Shown in pieces: positions 38,427 through 48,375 of a DNA stretch of 64,000 nucleotides. Numbering within the stretch: the stretch's first letter is position 1; every line of letters begins with the position of its first letter. The notes under the pieces were generated by a model that worked only from the letters and a program-made list of their open reading frames with translations, had not been told where the DNA came from and did no database searches. The position numbers and the translations under genes were made by a program. Origin of the DNA: an uncultured Fibrobacter sp. (lineage in GTDB: Bacteria > Fibrobacterota > Fibrobacteria > Fibrobacterales > Fibrobacteraceae); the NCBI GenBank assembly GCA_946186895.1, contig CAMHOW010000003.1, forward strand, positions 1 to 64,000, given 5' to 3'.

Positions 38427-39914
38427 TCAGCTTTCTAACATATAACGGATATCTTCGACATGGCGTCTAAGGGCTTCGTCTCTGTCAAGCTGTTCCGTTA
38501 GGGAATTGATAGAAGAAATAACCGTAGAATAGTCCCTATGGAAGGTGTCTCCAATACTCTTGAGGGATTCCGTCGTGAGTTCCCTACACAAGTACATGGC
38601 CACCTTGCGCGGAATAGAAACCCCAGCATCTTGCCGCTTGGAACAAAGCATCCTAGGTTCCAACGAAAACTCGGCAGCCACCGCTTCCATGATGTTGTCT
38701 ACCGTTAGAATCGACGCTCCTCCCGACTTGGAAGACGCCTGCATCCGCTTCACGTTAGAAAGATTCAGCTCAACATTGTTCAGCACATGCATAGCGCGAA
38801 GCCAGTTCAAAATGCCTTCAATGACACGGACATTCGCCCGTGGCTGAATAGCCAAGTAACGGCAGATTTCCTCACGATCAGACTCCACAAAGGGAATTCC
38901 TTCGGACATCTTACGAATAAGAGCCATACGGGTATTGAAGTCCGGCTCCGCAATTCCCACAGCAACGCAGTTTTCCAGAGGATTCAATAGCTCCGCAGTA
39001 AGCTCGTGGGACGGAGAATTCTTTTCGGGACGTTCTCCCTGAGAAAGCTTTTTGAACTTAGAGGGGGCACAGTCACTACTCAGCACCATCTGGCGGCCCA
39101 TACGACTCATGTACTTGATGAGCATTGCCAAACGAGCCTGACACTTGAGACCACATTTCAATAGCTGGATATCGTCCATCAAAAGGACATCGCAATGTTC
39201 GTAACGGTCCGAGAACTCCTGTTTAAGCTGGTTCACCCGGCTCCAATCCTTTACTTTAGCCGCATCTCCGATTGCAGCAAAATCACGTAAGAAATCGTAA
39301 GCAGGGCAATAAACAATCCGCAGCCCCGGACGATCCTGCTGAAGACTCTTCGCCATAGACTGGAGCAAGTGGGTCTTGCCTAGCCCCGGTGCTCCATATA
39401 CAAGAAGCAGATTCATAGCCGAATCACCCGGATGCTCCACAATGGTCCGGCACGCCTTGAGGGCCATAAAATTGCTTTCGCCTTCGATGAAGTTCTCAAA
39501 GGTGTACTTTTCGTACAAATTAAGCTTTTCTACGGGTTCCTTGCAGGCCTGGTTTGCCGAGCTATTAGCGATAGTAGCGAGAATTCGCCGTTCCACTTCC
39601 TTGGAAACCTGAGGGGTATTCTGCAAGATTGGCCGAGCAGACGAATCGTTTAGAACACGAACCTTGTAGTCAACAAAGTCACTGCCATACAAGTCGGTAA
39701 AAGTCTTACGTAAGAGTGCCCCGTAATGGCTATTCAACCATGTTTCCCTAAAACTATCGGGGACAGTTAAACAGACATAGCCCTCAAAAAAACCTTCAAA
39801 ACCAACGGCATCAAAAAAGGCGGCGCCGAATTCAGAGCATTCCTTGCGAATAACGGCCAAAGCCCGATCCCAAGGGGAGCCGTTTTCATTTAATAAATAA
39901 GCAATGTTATCCAC
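38427..39914 (-). CDS. dnaA: DnaA-family replication initiator (divergent)
   Basis: DnaA domain I-like N-terminus, Walker A GAPGLGKTHL, Walker B VLLMDDIQLL, C-terminal PRKVAMYLCRELTTESLKSIGDTFHRDYSTVISSI. GTG start. Confidence 0.8.
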   Translation of the reverse strand: MDNIAYLLNENGSPWDRALAVIRKECSEFGAAFFDAVGFEGFFEGYVCLTVPDSFRETWLNSHYGALLRKTFTDLYGSDFVDYKVRVLNDSSARPILQNTPQVSKEVERRILATIANSSANQACKEPVEKLNLYEKYTFENFIEGESNFMALKACRTIVEHPGDSAMNLLLVYGAPGLGKTHLLQSMAKSLQQDRPGLRIVYCPAYDFLRDFAAIGDAAKVKDWSRVNQLKQEFSDRYEHCDVLLMDDIQLLKCGLKCQARLAMLIKYMSRMGRQMVLSSDCAPSKFKKLSQGERPEKNSPSHELTAELLNPLENCVAVGIAEPDFNTRMALIRKMSEGIPFVESDREEICRYLAIQPRANVRVIEGILNWLRAMHVLNNVELNLSNVKRMQASSKSGGASILTVDNIMEAVAAEFSLEPRMLCSKRQDAGVSIPRKVAMYLCRELTTESLKSIGDTFHRDYSTVISSINSLTEQLDRDEALRRHVEDIRYMLES

Positions 39915-39915
39915 A
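39907..39915 (+). promoter_or_regulatory. Perfect DnaA box TTATCCACA overlapping the dnaA-family start codon
   Basis: Exact consensus 9-mer; a TTATCAACA variant is at 40134-40142. Confidence 0.55.
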
Positions 39916-40188
39916 GTCTACCAAACACAAAAAAAAGGTCAAACAAAATCGTTCACCAAAATTAAATAAAACATACGAAAAAGAGATTTTTCGCTGAAAT
40001 TTTTTAAGAAACCTCTATTTTTTGTTAAAAAAAGGCAGTTTTGGGTTATACCCCGTTTATGTCCGTTTCTCTCCGAAAAACACCCTTTTTACACCCTTGA
40101 TAATCAAAACCACATCCCTATGGTTTTCACAATTTATCAACATATTTTTTTTCAAGGATATCTTGACAAAAAATGTTCTAAGGATGTT

Positions 40189-40617
40189 CTAAAAAAGCGA
40201 ACGCAGAGAAGCGGCATCGGCACAAGCAAGTGCCCTCGATTTCCATTCCGGGTCAAGCATCAACTTCGCCACACCTGCAATCGCCACCGTATGGGCGGTA
40301 GCGGACTCCTGCGGAGACAGGAGTAGGCACAGGAACTGAGCAGTCTCGTTTTGTGGAATAGATATTCCCTGTATTTCGGGAGCGACGGCAAAAGCCATCA
40401 GGGGGGATTTCAGCCCCTGGATTCTAGTATGGGGCAACAGGAGGCCCGAACCCATGTAGATTCCCTCGCCTACACGTTTTTCTACAGCTTTCCACGCAGG
40501 CAAGGCATCAAAAGCAACGCCTGCATTGACAAGGCCCTCAAAGGCATAACCCAGCGCTTTCTGAAAAGCAACCGGTTCCTTATAAACTTGTGTGTAGACA
40601 GGAATCAGGGAACTCAA
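40189..40617 (-). CDS. PTS EIIA (nitrogen/fructose-type)-like protein
   Basis: FEGLVNAGVAFDALPAWKAVEKRVGEGIYMGSGLLLPHTRIQGLKSPLMAFAV. Confidence 0.82.
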   Translation of the reverse strand: MSSLIPVYTQVYKEPVAFQKALGYAFEGLVNAGVAFDALPAWKAVEKRVGEGIYMGSGLLLPHTRIQGLKSPLMAFAVAPEIQGISIPQNETAQFLCLLLSPQESATAHTVAIAGVAKLMLDPEWKSRALACADAASLRSLF

Positions 40618-41630
40618 AGGAGAGCACGCTCCATAAAGGAGAACACCTGCGAATCCGTCGCCTTGGCAATCTGGCGGAATTCAGAGAACAGCACCCGCAG
40701 CTGCTTCTTGCCCGGCTCGATATACTGTTCGAACTTCTGGATGCCCTTGGTCTTGGAAAGGAAGCAGTAGGCACCCAAGGCCTGCATCACGCGCTGGAGG
40801 CTTGCATGGACAAAGCTTTCCCAGGCGTCTTCCTTGGTGTAAATCTTTGCGCCCTTGTACTGGAACCGCCAATACTCAAAGAAATCCTTCACCATGTCCA
40901 GAGGCAGACAAACGTACGGATCCCAAAGAAGGGAGGCAATGTCATAGAACATGGAACCACGACGGGCCCCCTGGTAATCCACGAAAACAATTTCGGAATT
41001 GGGGCGGATCATAATGTTCTGGCTCTGGAAGTCGCGATGCATCAGAACCTTGGTCTGAGCGTCCACGGACACCGCCAGAAGGGAATAGAAATTCTTGACA
41101 TATTCGGGAATTTCGGATATTCCCTGAAGGCCCTTCAGGTAGTTCTCGGTAAAGTAGTCCGTCTCCCACTTGAGAGCAGAGAAATCAAAACGGCGGAGCC
41201 ACAAATCCGTATGGGTACTGAACAGAGCCTGGGAGGCATTCTGCCAATGGATTAGGGCCTCGATAACTTCCGGGTAGAGGATACGAACACTGCCGGACTG
41301 GGGCTTGTCAGGAGAGACATCGTCCAAAAGACGCTGCGTTCCCAAATCCTCTTGAAGAATCTGGGCAGAATTTTCATCCACACAAAAGAGCTTGGGTACC
41401 GGCAGGTTGTTGCTCTTAAACACCTGAGAGTATTCCACAAACTTCTTGAAATCGTCATTGACTTCGGCAGACACCTGCAACACAGAGGAACGGTCCCCCG
41501 AAGAAATTCGGTAATAGCGGCGACCCGAACCCGCACCTGCGATGGAGTCTACCGTAAAATCATCAGCATAGCCATGAGAGCCAAGATAGCCCTTAATTTT
41601 TTCAGAAATTTTCAATTCTTCGCCATTCAT
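40614..41630 (-). CDS. Aminoglycoside phosphotransferase-family kinase (AmgK-like sugar kinase)
   Basis: GSGRRYYRIS, LMHRDFQSQNIMIRPNSEIVFVDYQGARRGSMFYDIASLLWDPYV. Confidence 0.85.
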   Translation of the reverse strand: MNGEELKISEKIKGYLGSHGYADDFTVDSIAGAGSGRRYYRISSGDRSSVLQVSAEVNDDFKKFVEYSQVFKSNNLPVPKLFCVDENSAQILQEDLGTQRLLDDVSPDKPQSGSVRILYPEVIEALIHWQNASQALFSTHTDLWLRRFDFSALKWETDYFTENYLKGLQGISEIPEYVKNFYSLLAVSVDAQTKVLMHRDFQSQNIMIRPNSEIVFVDYQGARRGSMFYDIASLLWDPYVCLPLDMVKDFFEYWRFQYKGAKIYTKEDAWESFVHASLQRVMQALGAYCFLSKTKGIQKFEQYIEPGKKQLRVLFSEFRQIAKATDSQVFSFMERALL

Positions 41631-41690
41631 GGCATAGAATATACTTTATCGCAAGGAAAAAAGCCAAAAAATTTGAGAAAAAACGGCAAT

Positions 41691-42860
41691 TTAGCCGATT
41701 TCTTCATCCGTCAGGTAGCAGGCCGGGTCCTGAGCCCAGAAGTCGCCAGTCACGGCTTCGGCGCGAGTGCGGAAGTTTCCGTTGCAAAGGTTCAGGTAGG
41801 CGCACTTGGGGCAGCGGCCCTTCAGAATGGGCTTGCGGTCCTTGAGGCCTGCCATAATGGGGTTGCTCACGTCGGTCCAGATTTCACCGAAGGAGCGTTC
41901 ACGGACGTTGCCCAACGTAATGTACTGGGTGAACTGGTCGGGGTGCACGTTCCCCACGCTGTCAATGTTACCGAAGGCCATGCCGCTACGGTTTCCGCCA
42001 TTGCTCTGGATGAGCTTCAGGATACGCTCCCCGAGAACAGGGTCCCGCTCCTTCATCTTGAGATACAGGTAGACGGCATCGGCGTGGTTATCCACCGTGA
42101 GGATTTCCTTGTTGATCCTGCGAGCCTTGAAATCCAGGGTGCGTTCGATGATCAGGTCCATGGCGCGACGGCTTTCTTCGTGGTTCAAGTCTCGCTCCAC
42201 CATAGCAGAACCGCGACCGCTGTAGACCAGATGGTAGAAGCAGACCCGGTCAATGTTTTCACGTTCCAGCAAGTCAAAGATGGAATCCAGGTCCTGAACG
42301 TTGTCGCGGGTGATGGTAAAGCGAAGCCCCACCTTTTGCCCTGTAGCCACGCAGTTGCGAATGCCCCGAAGTGCCATCTGGAAAGCACCCGGCTTACCGC
42401 GGAACTTGTCGTGGGTGGCTTCGCAACCGTCCAGGCTGATACCCACGTAGCCAACACCCATATCCTTGAGGCGTTTTGCAACGTCTTCGTCGATGCGGGT
42501 GCCGTTGGTGCTGATGGTGGGGCGAATGCCCTTGCTGGCGGCGTAGTTTGCCAGTTCAAAAAAATCTGGACGCAGCAGAGGCTCGCCACCGCTAAACAAG
42601 ATGACGGGAACCTTGAAATCCGCAAGCTGGTCGATGAGCGAAAGGCCTTCTTCGTGGGTCAGTTCGTTCTGGTACTTGATGGCCTCGGAGCGGGCATAAC
42701 AGTGGACGCAGTTCAAGTTGCAAGTCTTGGTGCAGTTCCAGACCACCACAGGTCCACGTCCTTCGCTCACCCCGTTCCGGGCTTCGTGAGCCTCGGGAGT
42801 GTAGCGAAGAGTGTCGCCAAAATTCGGCACATCCATCAACAGCTTGGTAATGCTAATCAT
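41691..42860 (-). CDS. Radical SAM/SPASM protein (NirJ/AhbC-like)
   Basis: PVVVWNCTKTCNLNCVHCYARSE (CxxxCxxC), FSGGEPLLRPDF, C-terminal SPASM CPKCAYLNLCNGN. Confidence 0.85.
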   Translation of the reverse strand: MISITKLLMDVPNFGDTLRYTPEAHEARNGVSEGRGPVVVWNCTKTCNLNCVHCYARSEAIKYQNELTHEEGLSLIDQLADFKVPVILFSGGEPLLRPDFFELANYAASKGIRPTISTNGTRIDEDVAKRLKDMGVGYVGISLDGCEATHDKFRGKPGAFQMALRGIRNCVATGQKVGLRFTITRDNVQDLDSIFDLLERENIDRVCFYHLVYSGRGSAMVERDLNHEESRRAMDLIIERTLDFKARRINKEILTVDNHADAVYLYLKMKERDPVLGERILKLIQSNGGNRSGMAFGNIDSVGNVHPDQFTQYITLGNVRERSFGEIWTDVSNPIMAGLKDRKPILKGRCPKCAYLNLCNGNFRTRAEAVTGDFWAQDPACYLTDEEIG

Positions 42861-42882
42861 GAGGCGAAATGTAGAAAAAAAA

Positions 42883-42905
42883 CACCTCCCGCAGAACGGG
42901 AGGTG
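42883..42905 (-). terminator. Terminator after rplY
   Basis: CACCTCCCG-cagaa-CGGGAGGTG with A8 on the plus strand (U-tract on the minus transcript). Confidence 0.85.
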
Positions 42906-42929
42906 CTATAAGGAAAAACTTCCTTTATA

Positions 42930-43577
42930 TTACTTGCTTTCGGCAGCAGGAGCGGCGGCAGCGGCTGCGGGAGCAGCAGCTTCAGCGGCAGGTGCGGCAG
43001 CGTCGGCAGCATCCTTCTTCTTGGACTTAGAAGAGATGGAGAAGATCACCGTACGAGGAACGGAAGCCAGAGTAACGCCTTCGGGCAGCTTGAAGTCCTT
43101 GGCGTAGAAGGTCACGTTGGTCTCGAAGTCGGAGATATCCAATTCCAGAACGGTCGGAATGGAAGCCGGCTTGGCAGAGAGCATCAGGTAATGAGTTTCC
43201 TGAGCCATGACACCGCCCTGAGTCTTGACACCCACCGGAAGACCGGAGAGCTTAACAGGAACGCGAACCTTCACCGGAGTGGCTTCGTCGATCTTGAGGA
43301 AGTCAATGTGGACGAATTTCTGGGAGATGGCGTCTTTCTGGTAGTTGTAGATGACGGCGGGATTACCGGCCTTGCCATCGATTTCCAGGTCCAGAAGGGT
43401 GTAACGCTTACCGGGTGCGAGAACCTTACGAATATCAATTTCGCTAACGCTGATATTCACAGTCTCTGTACCCTTACCATAATAGACAGCCGGGATCTGA
43501 CCGGCCTTACGCAAACGCTTGTTTTCGCGGTTTGCACCTAGCACTCTCGAGGTAGCCTTGAGCGTTGTGAGTTCCAT
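42930..43577 (-). CDS. rplY: 50S ribosomal protein L25/general stress protein Ctc
   Basis: RENKRLRKAGQIPAVYYGKGTETVNISVSE...HIDFLKID; Ala-rich C-terminal tail. Confidence 0.93.
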   Translation of the reverse strand: MELTTLKATSRVLGANRENKRLRKAGQIPAVYYGKGTETVNISVSEIDIRKVLAPGKRYTLLDLEIDGKAGNPAVIYNYQKDAISQKFVHIDFLKIDEATPVKVRVPVKLSGLPVGVKTQGGVMAQETHYLMLSAKPASIPTVLELDISDFETNVTFYAKDFKLPEGVTLASVPRTVIFSISSKSKKKDAADAAAPAAEAAAPAAAAAAPAAESK

Positions 43578-43610
43578 TGTTTTTCTCCAATTTGGATGGT
43601 TAAAATTTCA

Positions 43611-43682
43611 TTGGGGTAGCTGGATTCGAACCAACGAATAACGGAATCAAAATCCGTTGTCTTACCACTTGACGATACCCCA
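43611..43682 (-). tRNA. tRNA-Gln (anticodon TTG)
   Basis: TGGGGTATCGTCAAGTGGTAAGACAACGGATTTTGATTCCGTTATTCGTTGGTTCGAATCCAGCTACCCCA; 7-bp acceptor stem; anticodon loop TTTTGAT. Confidence 0.95.
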
Positions 43683-43743
43683 ATGGTGGCGCAAATATAG
43701 AAATTTCGCCTAAAATTCAAAGGGATTTACAGGCGAGACAGCG

Positions 43744-44619
43744 CTAAAAGCCCTGAAAAAATCGGGTTACCTTCTGGTATCTGGTGGTGGTTTTTACCGA
43801 TTCCAGGGCGGATTCCGCCTGTTCCTTCGTCTTAAAAACGCCAAAAACAGAGGCTCCCGACCCCGACATGAGGACAGAGGTCGCCCCCAGGCGGATAAGT
43901 TCCTGCTTGAGTTTTTCAACCAAGGGGTGCTTGGGGAATACCGAAATCTCAAAACTGTTGAAGACGTTTTCTAGAGCAAAATCAATGGGCGTCACAGGGG
44001 TTGAGCTGCCCGCGGATTTGAAGCCGGCCTTGTAGGCCTCCCAACGGTCAGGGCCAGACTTAGGGACTCCGGCATAGGCGTCCTTGGTGGGAACAGCGTC
44101 CAGCGGGGTCGCTATGAGCAGGTGCTGGTCATCTTTCAGCTGAAGAGGCTCGATTGGCGTAAGCTTTTCGCCGATGCCCTCGGCGAAGGCCGAGCCGCCT
44201 CTGACCAAGAAGGGTACATCGGCCCCAAGACGGGCGGCCAGCTCTTCTAGGGCCTCGTACGGGAGGTTCAACTCCCAGAGGCGGTTCAGCAAGCGAAGCG
44301 TTGCTGCGGCATCGGCACTACCACCGCCCAGACCTGCGCCTAGAGGCATCACCTTTTTCAGGTACAGGTCCACACCCTTCCCGACGCGATAAGCGTCTTG
44401 CATCAAGAGAGCGGCCTTATACACCAGGTCCGATTCCTTGGGATATTCCTGAGGAACGTTGTATCCCAGCGTAATCTTATCGTCTTCACGAAGGGTAGCC
44501 GAAACCGTATCGCCCGCGTCGATGGTCTGGAACAAAGTTCCCAGGTCATGGTAACCATCTTCACGCTTGCGGATGACATCTAGAAACAGGTTAATTTTTG
44601 CAGGAGCAAATTCTTTCAT
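43744..44619 (-). CDS. ispE: 4-diphosphocytidyl-2-C-methyl-D-erythritol kinase
   Basis: APAKINLFLDVIRKREDGYHDLGTLFQTI, PLGAGLGGGSADAAATLR, MSGSGASVFGVF. Confidence 0.94.
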   Translation of the reverse strand: MKEFAPAKINLFLDVIRKREDGYHDLGTLFQTIDAGDTVSATLREDDKITLGYNVPQEYPKESDLVYKAALLMQDAYRVGKGVDLYLKKVMPLGAGLGGGSADAAATLRLLNRLWELNLPYEALEELAARLGADVPFLVRGGSAFAEGIGEKLTPIEPLQLKDDQHLLIATPLDAVPTKDAYAGVPKSGPDRWEAYKAGFKSAGSSTPVTPIDFALENVFNSFEISVFPKHPLVEKLKQELIRLGATSVLMSGSGASVFGVFKTKEQAESALESVKTTTRYQKVTRFFQGF

Positions 44620-44739
44620 GGCATTAAACTTAGAAAAACAATATTCCAAGTTGGAATAAAAAGGGAGAAAAAAAATCATCCACAAAAAAAATTAACATAT
44701 ATTAAACAAGGTAAAACATTTTCTAACAGGAGAATCCTC

Positions 44740-45144
44740 ATGAAAAAATTCGTTTTCATGCTTTTTCTGAGCATTGCAGCAATGACTGTCTATGCACAAG
44801 TGGATAAAATCCTGGGATTCTGGACCGCTATCGATCCCGACACCGATAAACCATACGCCACCGTGTACATATACAAAGGCGACAACGGCAAGTACTACGG
44901 CAAAATAACCGAAATTTTGGATTCAAACGACCCGGCCGACCAAAAACTCGTAGGCACCGTGTTCATCAAGGACATGAAAGCCGATGGCGACAAGCTTACC
45001 GGCGGAACGATTTACGACCCCGAAGAGAACAAGACCTACCACGGCAAGATTTCAATTGACAAGAAGGGCCGACTCGAACTGCGAGGTTCCCTAGACCGTT
45101 GGGGACTATTGGGCGCAACGGAATACTGGATTCGCAAAAAATAA
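44740..45144 (+). CDS. DUF2147-type secreted protein
   Basis: Signal peptide; ILGFWTAIDPDTDKPYATVYIYKGDNGKYYGKI...GGTIYDPEENKTYHGKI. Confidence 0.85.
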   Translation: MKKFVFMLFLSIAAMTVYAQVDKILGFWTAIDPDTDKPYATVYIYKGDNGKYYGKITEILDSNDPADQKLVGTVFIKDMKADGDKLTGGTIYDPEENKTYHGKISIDKKGRLELRGSLDRWGLLGATEYWIRKK

Positions 45145-45166
45145 TCAGAAAAAAAAAGGAGAAAAC

Positions 45167-45955
45167 ATGAAGCACACATTCTTTAAACTCGCCGTATCTG
45201 GTTTAATTTTTGCGACAACCACCTTTGCCCAGTCGGCAAACGAAATCGCCAAGAAAGCCCATGACTTGCCTACCGGAAAAACTTCATCCGGAACCATTTC
45301 GGTTACCTTGATTGACAAAAACGGGAAAACTCGCAATCGCGAAATCGCATCTTACACCATGAAGGATGGCTCCACCGACAAGACGGTCCTTGTTTTCAAG
45401 ACACCCAGAGACGTGGCGGGAATCAGCTACCTCACCTACGACTACCCCGACAAGGCCGACGGTTCGACCGTCGATAGCGACAGCTGGATTTACCTGCCCG
45501 CCATGAAAAAAGTGCGCCGCGTATCGGGTTCCAGCAAGGATGACGATTTCCAGGGAACGGACTTTACTTACGACGACCTGGGCACCCGCAGCCTTTCTAA
45601 GGACAACTTCGCCATTCTCGGCGAAGAGAAGGTAAACGGTGTTGACTGCTGGATCCTTGAAGCCAAGGCAAAAGACCCCAAAGCCAAAGTCAGCCGCCGC
45701 GTCACCTGGGTAGACAAAAAGACCTATGTTGTCCAAAAGGGCGAATACTACGACAAACAAAACAAGCTCCAAAAAACGCTCACCTGCGAAAATATCAAAC
45801 AGGTCAAGGGATACTGGACAACCCAAAAAATGACCATGACCAACGTGCAGTCCAATCACAAGACCGTCTATGAAATCAAGGACCTGAAATACGACGAAAA
45901 AGTAAACGAAAGCTACTTCACGGTAAGTGCGCTTGAACGCGAACAGGTCAAGTAG
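45167..45955 (+). CDS. Outer-membrane lipoprotein-sorting (LolA-like) protein
   Basis: Signal peptide; DSWIYLPAMKKVRRVSGSSKDDDFQGTDFTYDDL and DCWILEAKAKDP typical of the family. Confidence 0.88.
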   Translation: MKHTFFKLAVSGLIFATTTFAQSANEIAKKAHDLPTGKTSSGTISVTLIDKNGKTRNREIASYTMKDGSTDKTVLVFKTPRDVAGISYLTYDYPDKADGSTVDSDSWIYLPAMKKVRRVSGSSKDDDFQGTDFTYDDLGTRSLSKDNFAILGEEKVNGVDCWILEAKAKDPKAKVSRRVTWVDKKTYVVQKGEYYDKQNKLQKTLTCENIKQVKGYWTTQKMTMTNVQSNHKTVYEIKDLKYDEKVNESYFTVSALEREQVK

Positions 45956-45975
45956 ATTCCTCAGGTGGGTTGAAT

Positions 45976-48375
45976 ATGAAAGTCGAAAAGATCAGTCAAT
46001 TTTTCGGCAAGATTGGACGCGCCCAGCTACGCCATCGCTGGAAAATTCTTATCGCCCTGCTCATCGTTACGGTCATCTGCAGTTCCGGCTTAAGTCAGTT
46101 TGCACTCGACATTGGCGAAGATGGCTGGTTCGGCGATACCGACGACATAACGCAAAACACAAAGAAGTACGAAGAAATCTTCGGAAACTTGAACGGTGTT
46201 GGCGTTTTGCTCGTAAAACAAGGGGACGGAGATGTCTTTAGCGAAGACATGCTGAAGGTCATCGACAAAATCGGAACTCGGATGAAGGACGAGATTCCGT
46301 TTGCAGACCGACTCACCTCGATTATCAATGTCGACATTCCTGTTGGCAACGAAGAAGGTTTCGAAATCAAGAAACCTTACGAGAACGGCATTCCCTCGGA
46401 TTCTGCGGAGCTGGCTAACGCACGCGTACTCGTGATGCGCGGAAGCGAAAAGACGAATGCACTCGTGAACTCCCTCGTGAGTGATAACGGACGAGAAACT
46501 TGGATTTCCCTATCGCTATACCCGTTCAAGGGAAAGGAACTCGACGAAAAATTCAACGGCGAGTCAGATGAAGTCCCAGTTGCCATCGGATACAAGCTGA
46601 TGGAAATCATCGAAAGCGACGAATTCCAGAACAAGGGTTTCAAACTTTACGGTGGCGGAATGCCGTATGACAACGCCAACGAAGACCGCTACGAAGTACC
46701 CGAATACGGCATTAGGGTTCTCTGTAGCATCGGCGTGATGCTTTTGTTTTTGGCCTTGTGTCTGCGCAACGTTTTTGGCGTAGTTGTGCCTGCCGTTGCA
46801 ACCCTCAGTGCCATTGCATCGGTCTTTGGCGCAATGTCCTATTTTGGAGCAAAAGCCGATTCTGCCCTCGTGACACTGCCGGTCGTTCTCGGCATGGCCC
46901 TTGCGGTGGGTTATTCGGTGCATTACATCAAGATGTTCGAGCTGTTCTTTAGGCGCACAGGCAAGCGCAAAGAATCGGCAATCAAGTGCGTCGAGGAATG
47001 CGGATGGCCGGTGCTATTCACCGTTCTTACGACCATGGCATCTTTTGTCAGTTTCCTGTTTGTCGACATGAAACCCCTGGAATGGATGGGCAAGACATCG
47101 GCCTTGGTAGTACTCGCTATCTACCTCTACGTAACCATATTAATTCCGATTTTACTTTCTTTCGGCAAAGATCGTGCCCCTAAGGCGATGCTCGAAAAAG
47201 GCGCCACTAAGTTAGACAAAAAATTCGCATGTTGGTCAAAATTCGTCTATAAAAAGAAGTGGGCCTTTATCGTCGTTACGGCTCTGATTATCGCAGCATT
47301 TATCCCCGGGATGTTTAAAATTACGGCGCAACTGGACTACCTTACTATAACAGGCGACAAGATGTCGTACATCCGAGAAACAAAGGAAATGCTCAAGACA
47401 AAGCTCGGAAACCAGTACAGTTACACGATTATGATTTCCTATGACGAAGAAGGCGCTTTCAAGAAACCGGAAAATATGAAGGCGCTATTACAGCTGGAAG
47501 ATTATCTGGGAACACTTTCGCTTACCAAGTGGTCGGGCGGCAAGGCACGTGTGGCGTCGGTGACAAGCATCTTGAAAGAAATGAATCGCGCTCTGAACGA
47601 AGGAAAAGATTCTTTCTACACCGTTCCCGAAGACGAATATGTGCTTGCACAGCTGATGGAACTGTCATCTATCGAAATGCGCCAGGATTTCAGCGATGCG
47701 ATGGATGAAGACTTCAAGACGACCGTTGTCAATGTGGACATGACCCAATTCGCCACAGAAGAAGCGCTCGCCAATATGGATTCATTGAAGGCAAAACTTG
47801 CCGAGCTGTTCCCTGACGCAAAGTGCACCCTTTTAGGAGACATGATCCGATATTCCGAAATGAGCAACCGCATTGTTTTTGGAGGGCTGAAATCATTCGG
47901 ATTCTCACTTTTGATTATCGCCATTATGCTAATTTTCGCCTTCTCTAGCCTAAAGCTTGGGCTCATCGGCATGATTCCGAACGTGGCTCCGGTTATTTTG
48001 GTGGGCGGTGTCATGGGCTACTTCAACTTTGCGCTTGATTTCAGCTCCATCACGGTAATGCCGCTGGTTTTAGGTATCGCAGTCGACGACACCATTCACC
48101 TTACGACGCACCTTAAAATGCGCTACGAACAAAGCGGTTCCTGCGTCAATGCGATGGAAGCGACCTTCCGCGAAATAGGTTCGACCATGTTCCTGACGAC
48201 AATTATCCTATGCTCCATGTTCAGCGTCTACCTGTTCAGCCCGATGCGTTTCTTGATGGTGCTAGGGATTCTCATTATCACCGGGCTTTCGGGGGCACTA
48301 ATCGCCGATTACACCATCACACCGGCGCTGCTGCATGTGACCAATCCCTTCGGCAAAGAAAAGGAGAAAGCATGA
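45976..48375 (+). CDS. RND-superfamily (MMPL/HpnN-like) exporter
   Basis: About 800 aa with two repeated multi-TM blocks; VLPLVLGIAVDDTIHLTTHLKMRYE. Confidence 0.9.
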   Translation: MKVEKISQFFGKIGRAQLRHRWKILIALLIVTVICSSGLSQFALDIGEDGWFGDTDDITQNTKKYEEIFGNLNGVGVLLVKQGDGDVFSEDMLKVIDKIGTRMKDEIPFADRLTSIINVDIPVGNEEGFEIKKPYENGIPSDSAELANARVLVMRGSEKTNALVNSLVSDNGRETWISLSLYPFKGKELDEKFNGESDEVPVAIGYKLMEIIESDEFQNKGFKLYGGGMPYDNANEDRYEVPEYGIRVLCSIGVMLLFLALCLRNVFGVVVPAVATLSAIASVFGAMSYFGAKADSALVTLPVVLGMALAVGYSVHYIKMFELFFRRTGKRKESAIKCVEECGWPVLFTVLTTMASFVSFLFVDMKPLEWMGKTSALVVLAIYLYVTILIPILLSFGKDRAPKAMLEKGATKLDKKFACWSKFVYKKKWAFIVVTALIIAAFIPGMFKITAQLDYLTITGDKMSYIRETKEMLKTKLGNQYSYTIMISYDEEGAFKKPENMKALLQLEDYLGTLSLTKWSGGKARVASVTSILKEMNRALNEGKDSFYTVPEDEYVLAQLMELSSIEMRQDFSDAMDEDFKTTVVNVDMTQFATEEALANMDSLKAKLAELFPDAKCTLLGDMIRYSEMSNRIVFGGLKSFGFSLLIIAIMLIFAFSSLKLGLIGMIPNVAPVILVGGVMGYFNFALDFSSITVMPLVLGIAVDDTIHLTTHLKMRYEQSGSCVNAMEATFREIGSTMFLTTIILCSMFSVYLFSPMRFLMVLGILIITGLSGALIADYTITPALLHVTNPFGKEKEKA

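Noticed and set aside
41352-42911. 519-aa plus-strand ORF opposite the radical SAM gene and part of the AmgK-like gene
   Set aside because: It spans two genes with clear minus-strand motifs; its sequence is typical antisense composition.
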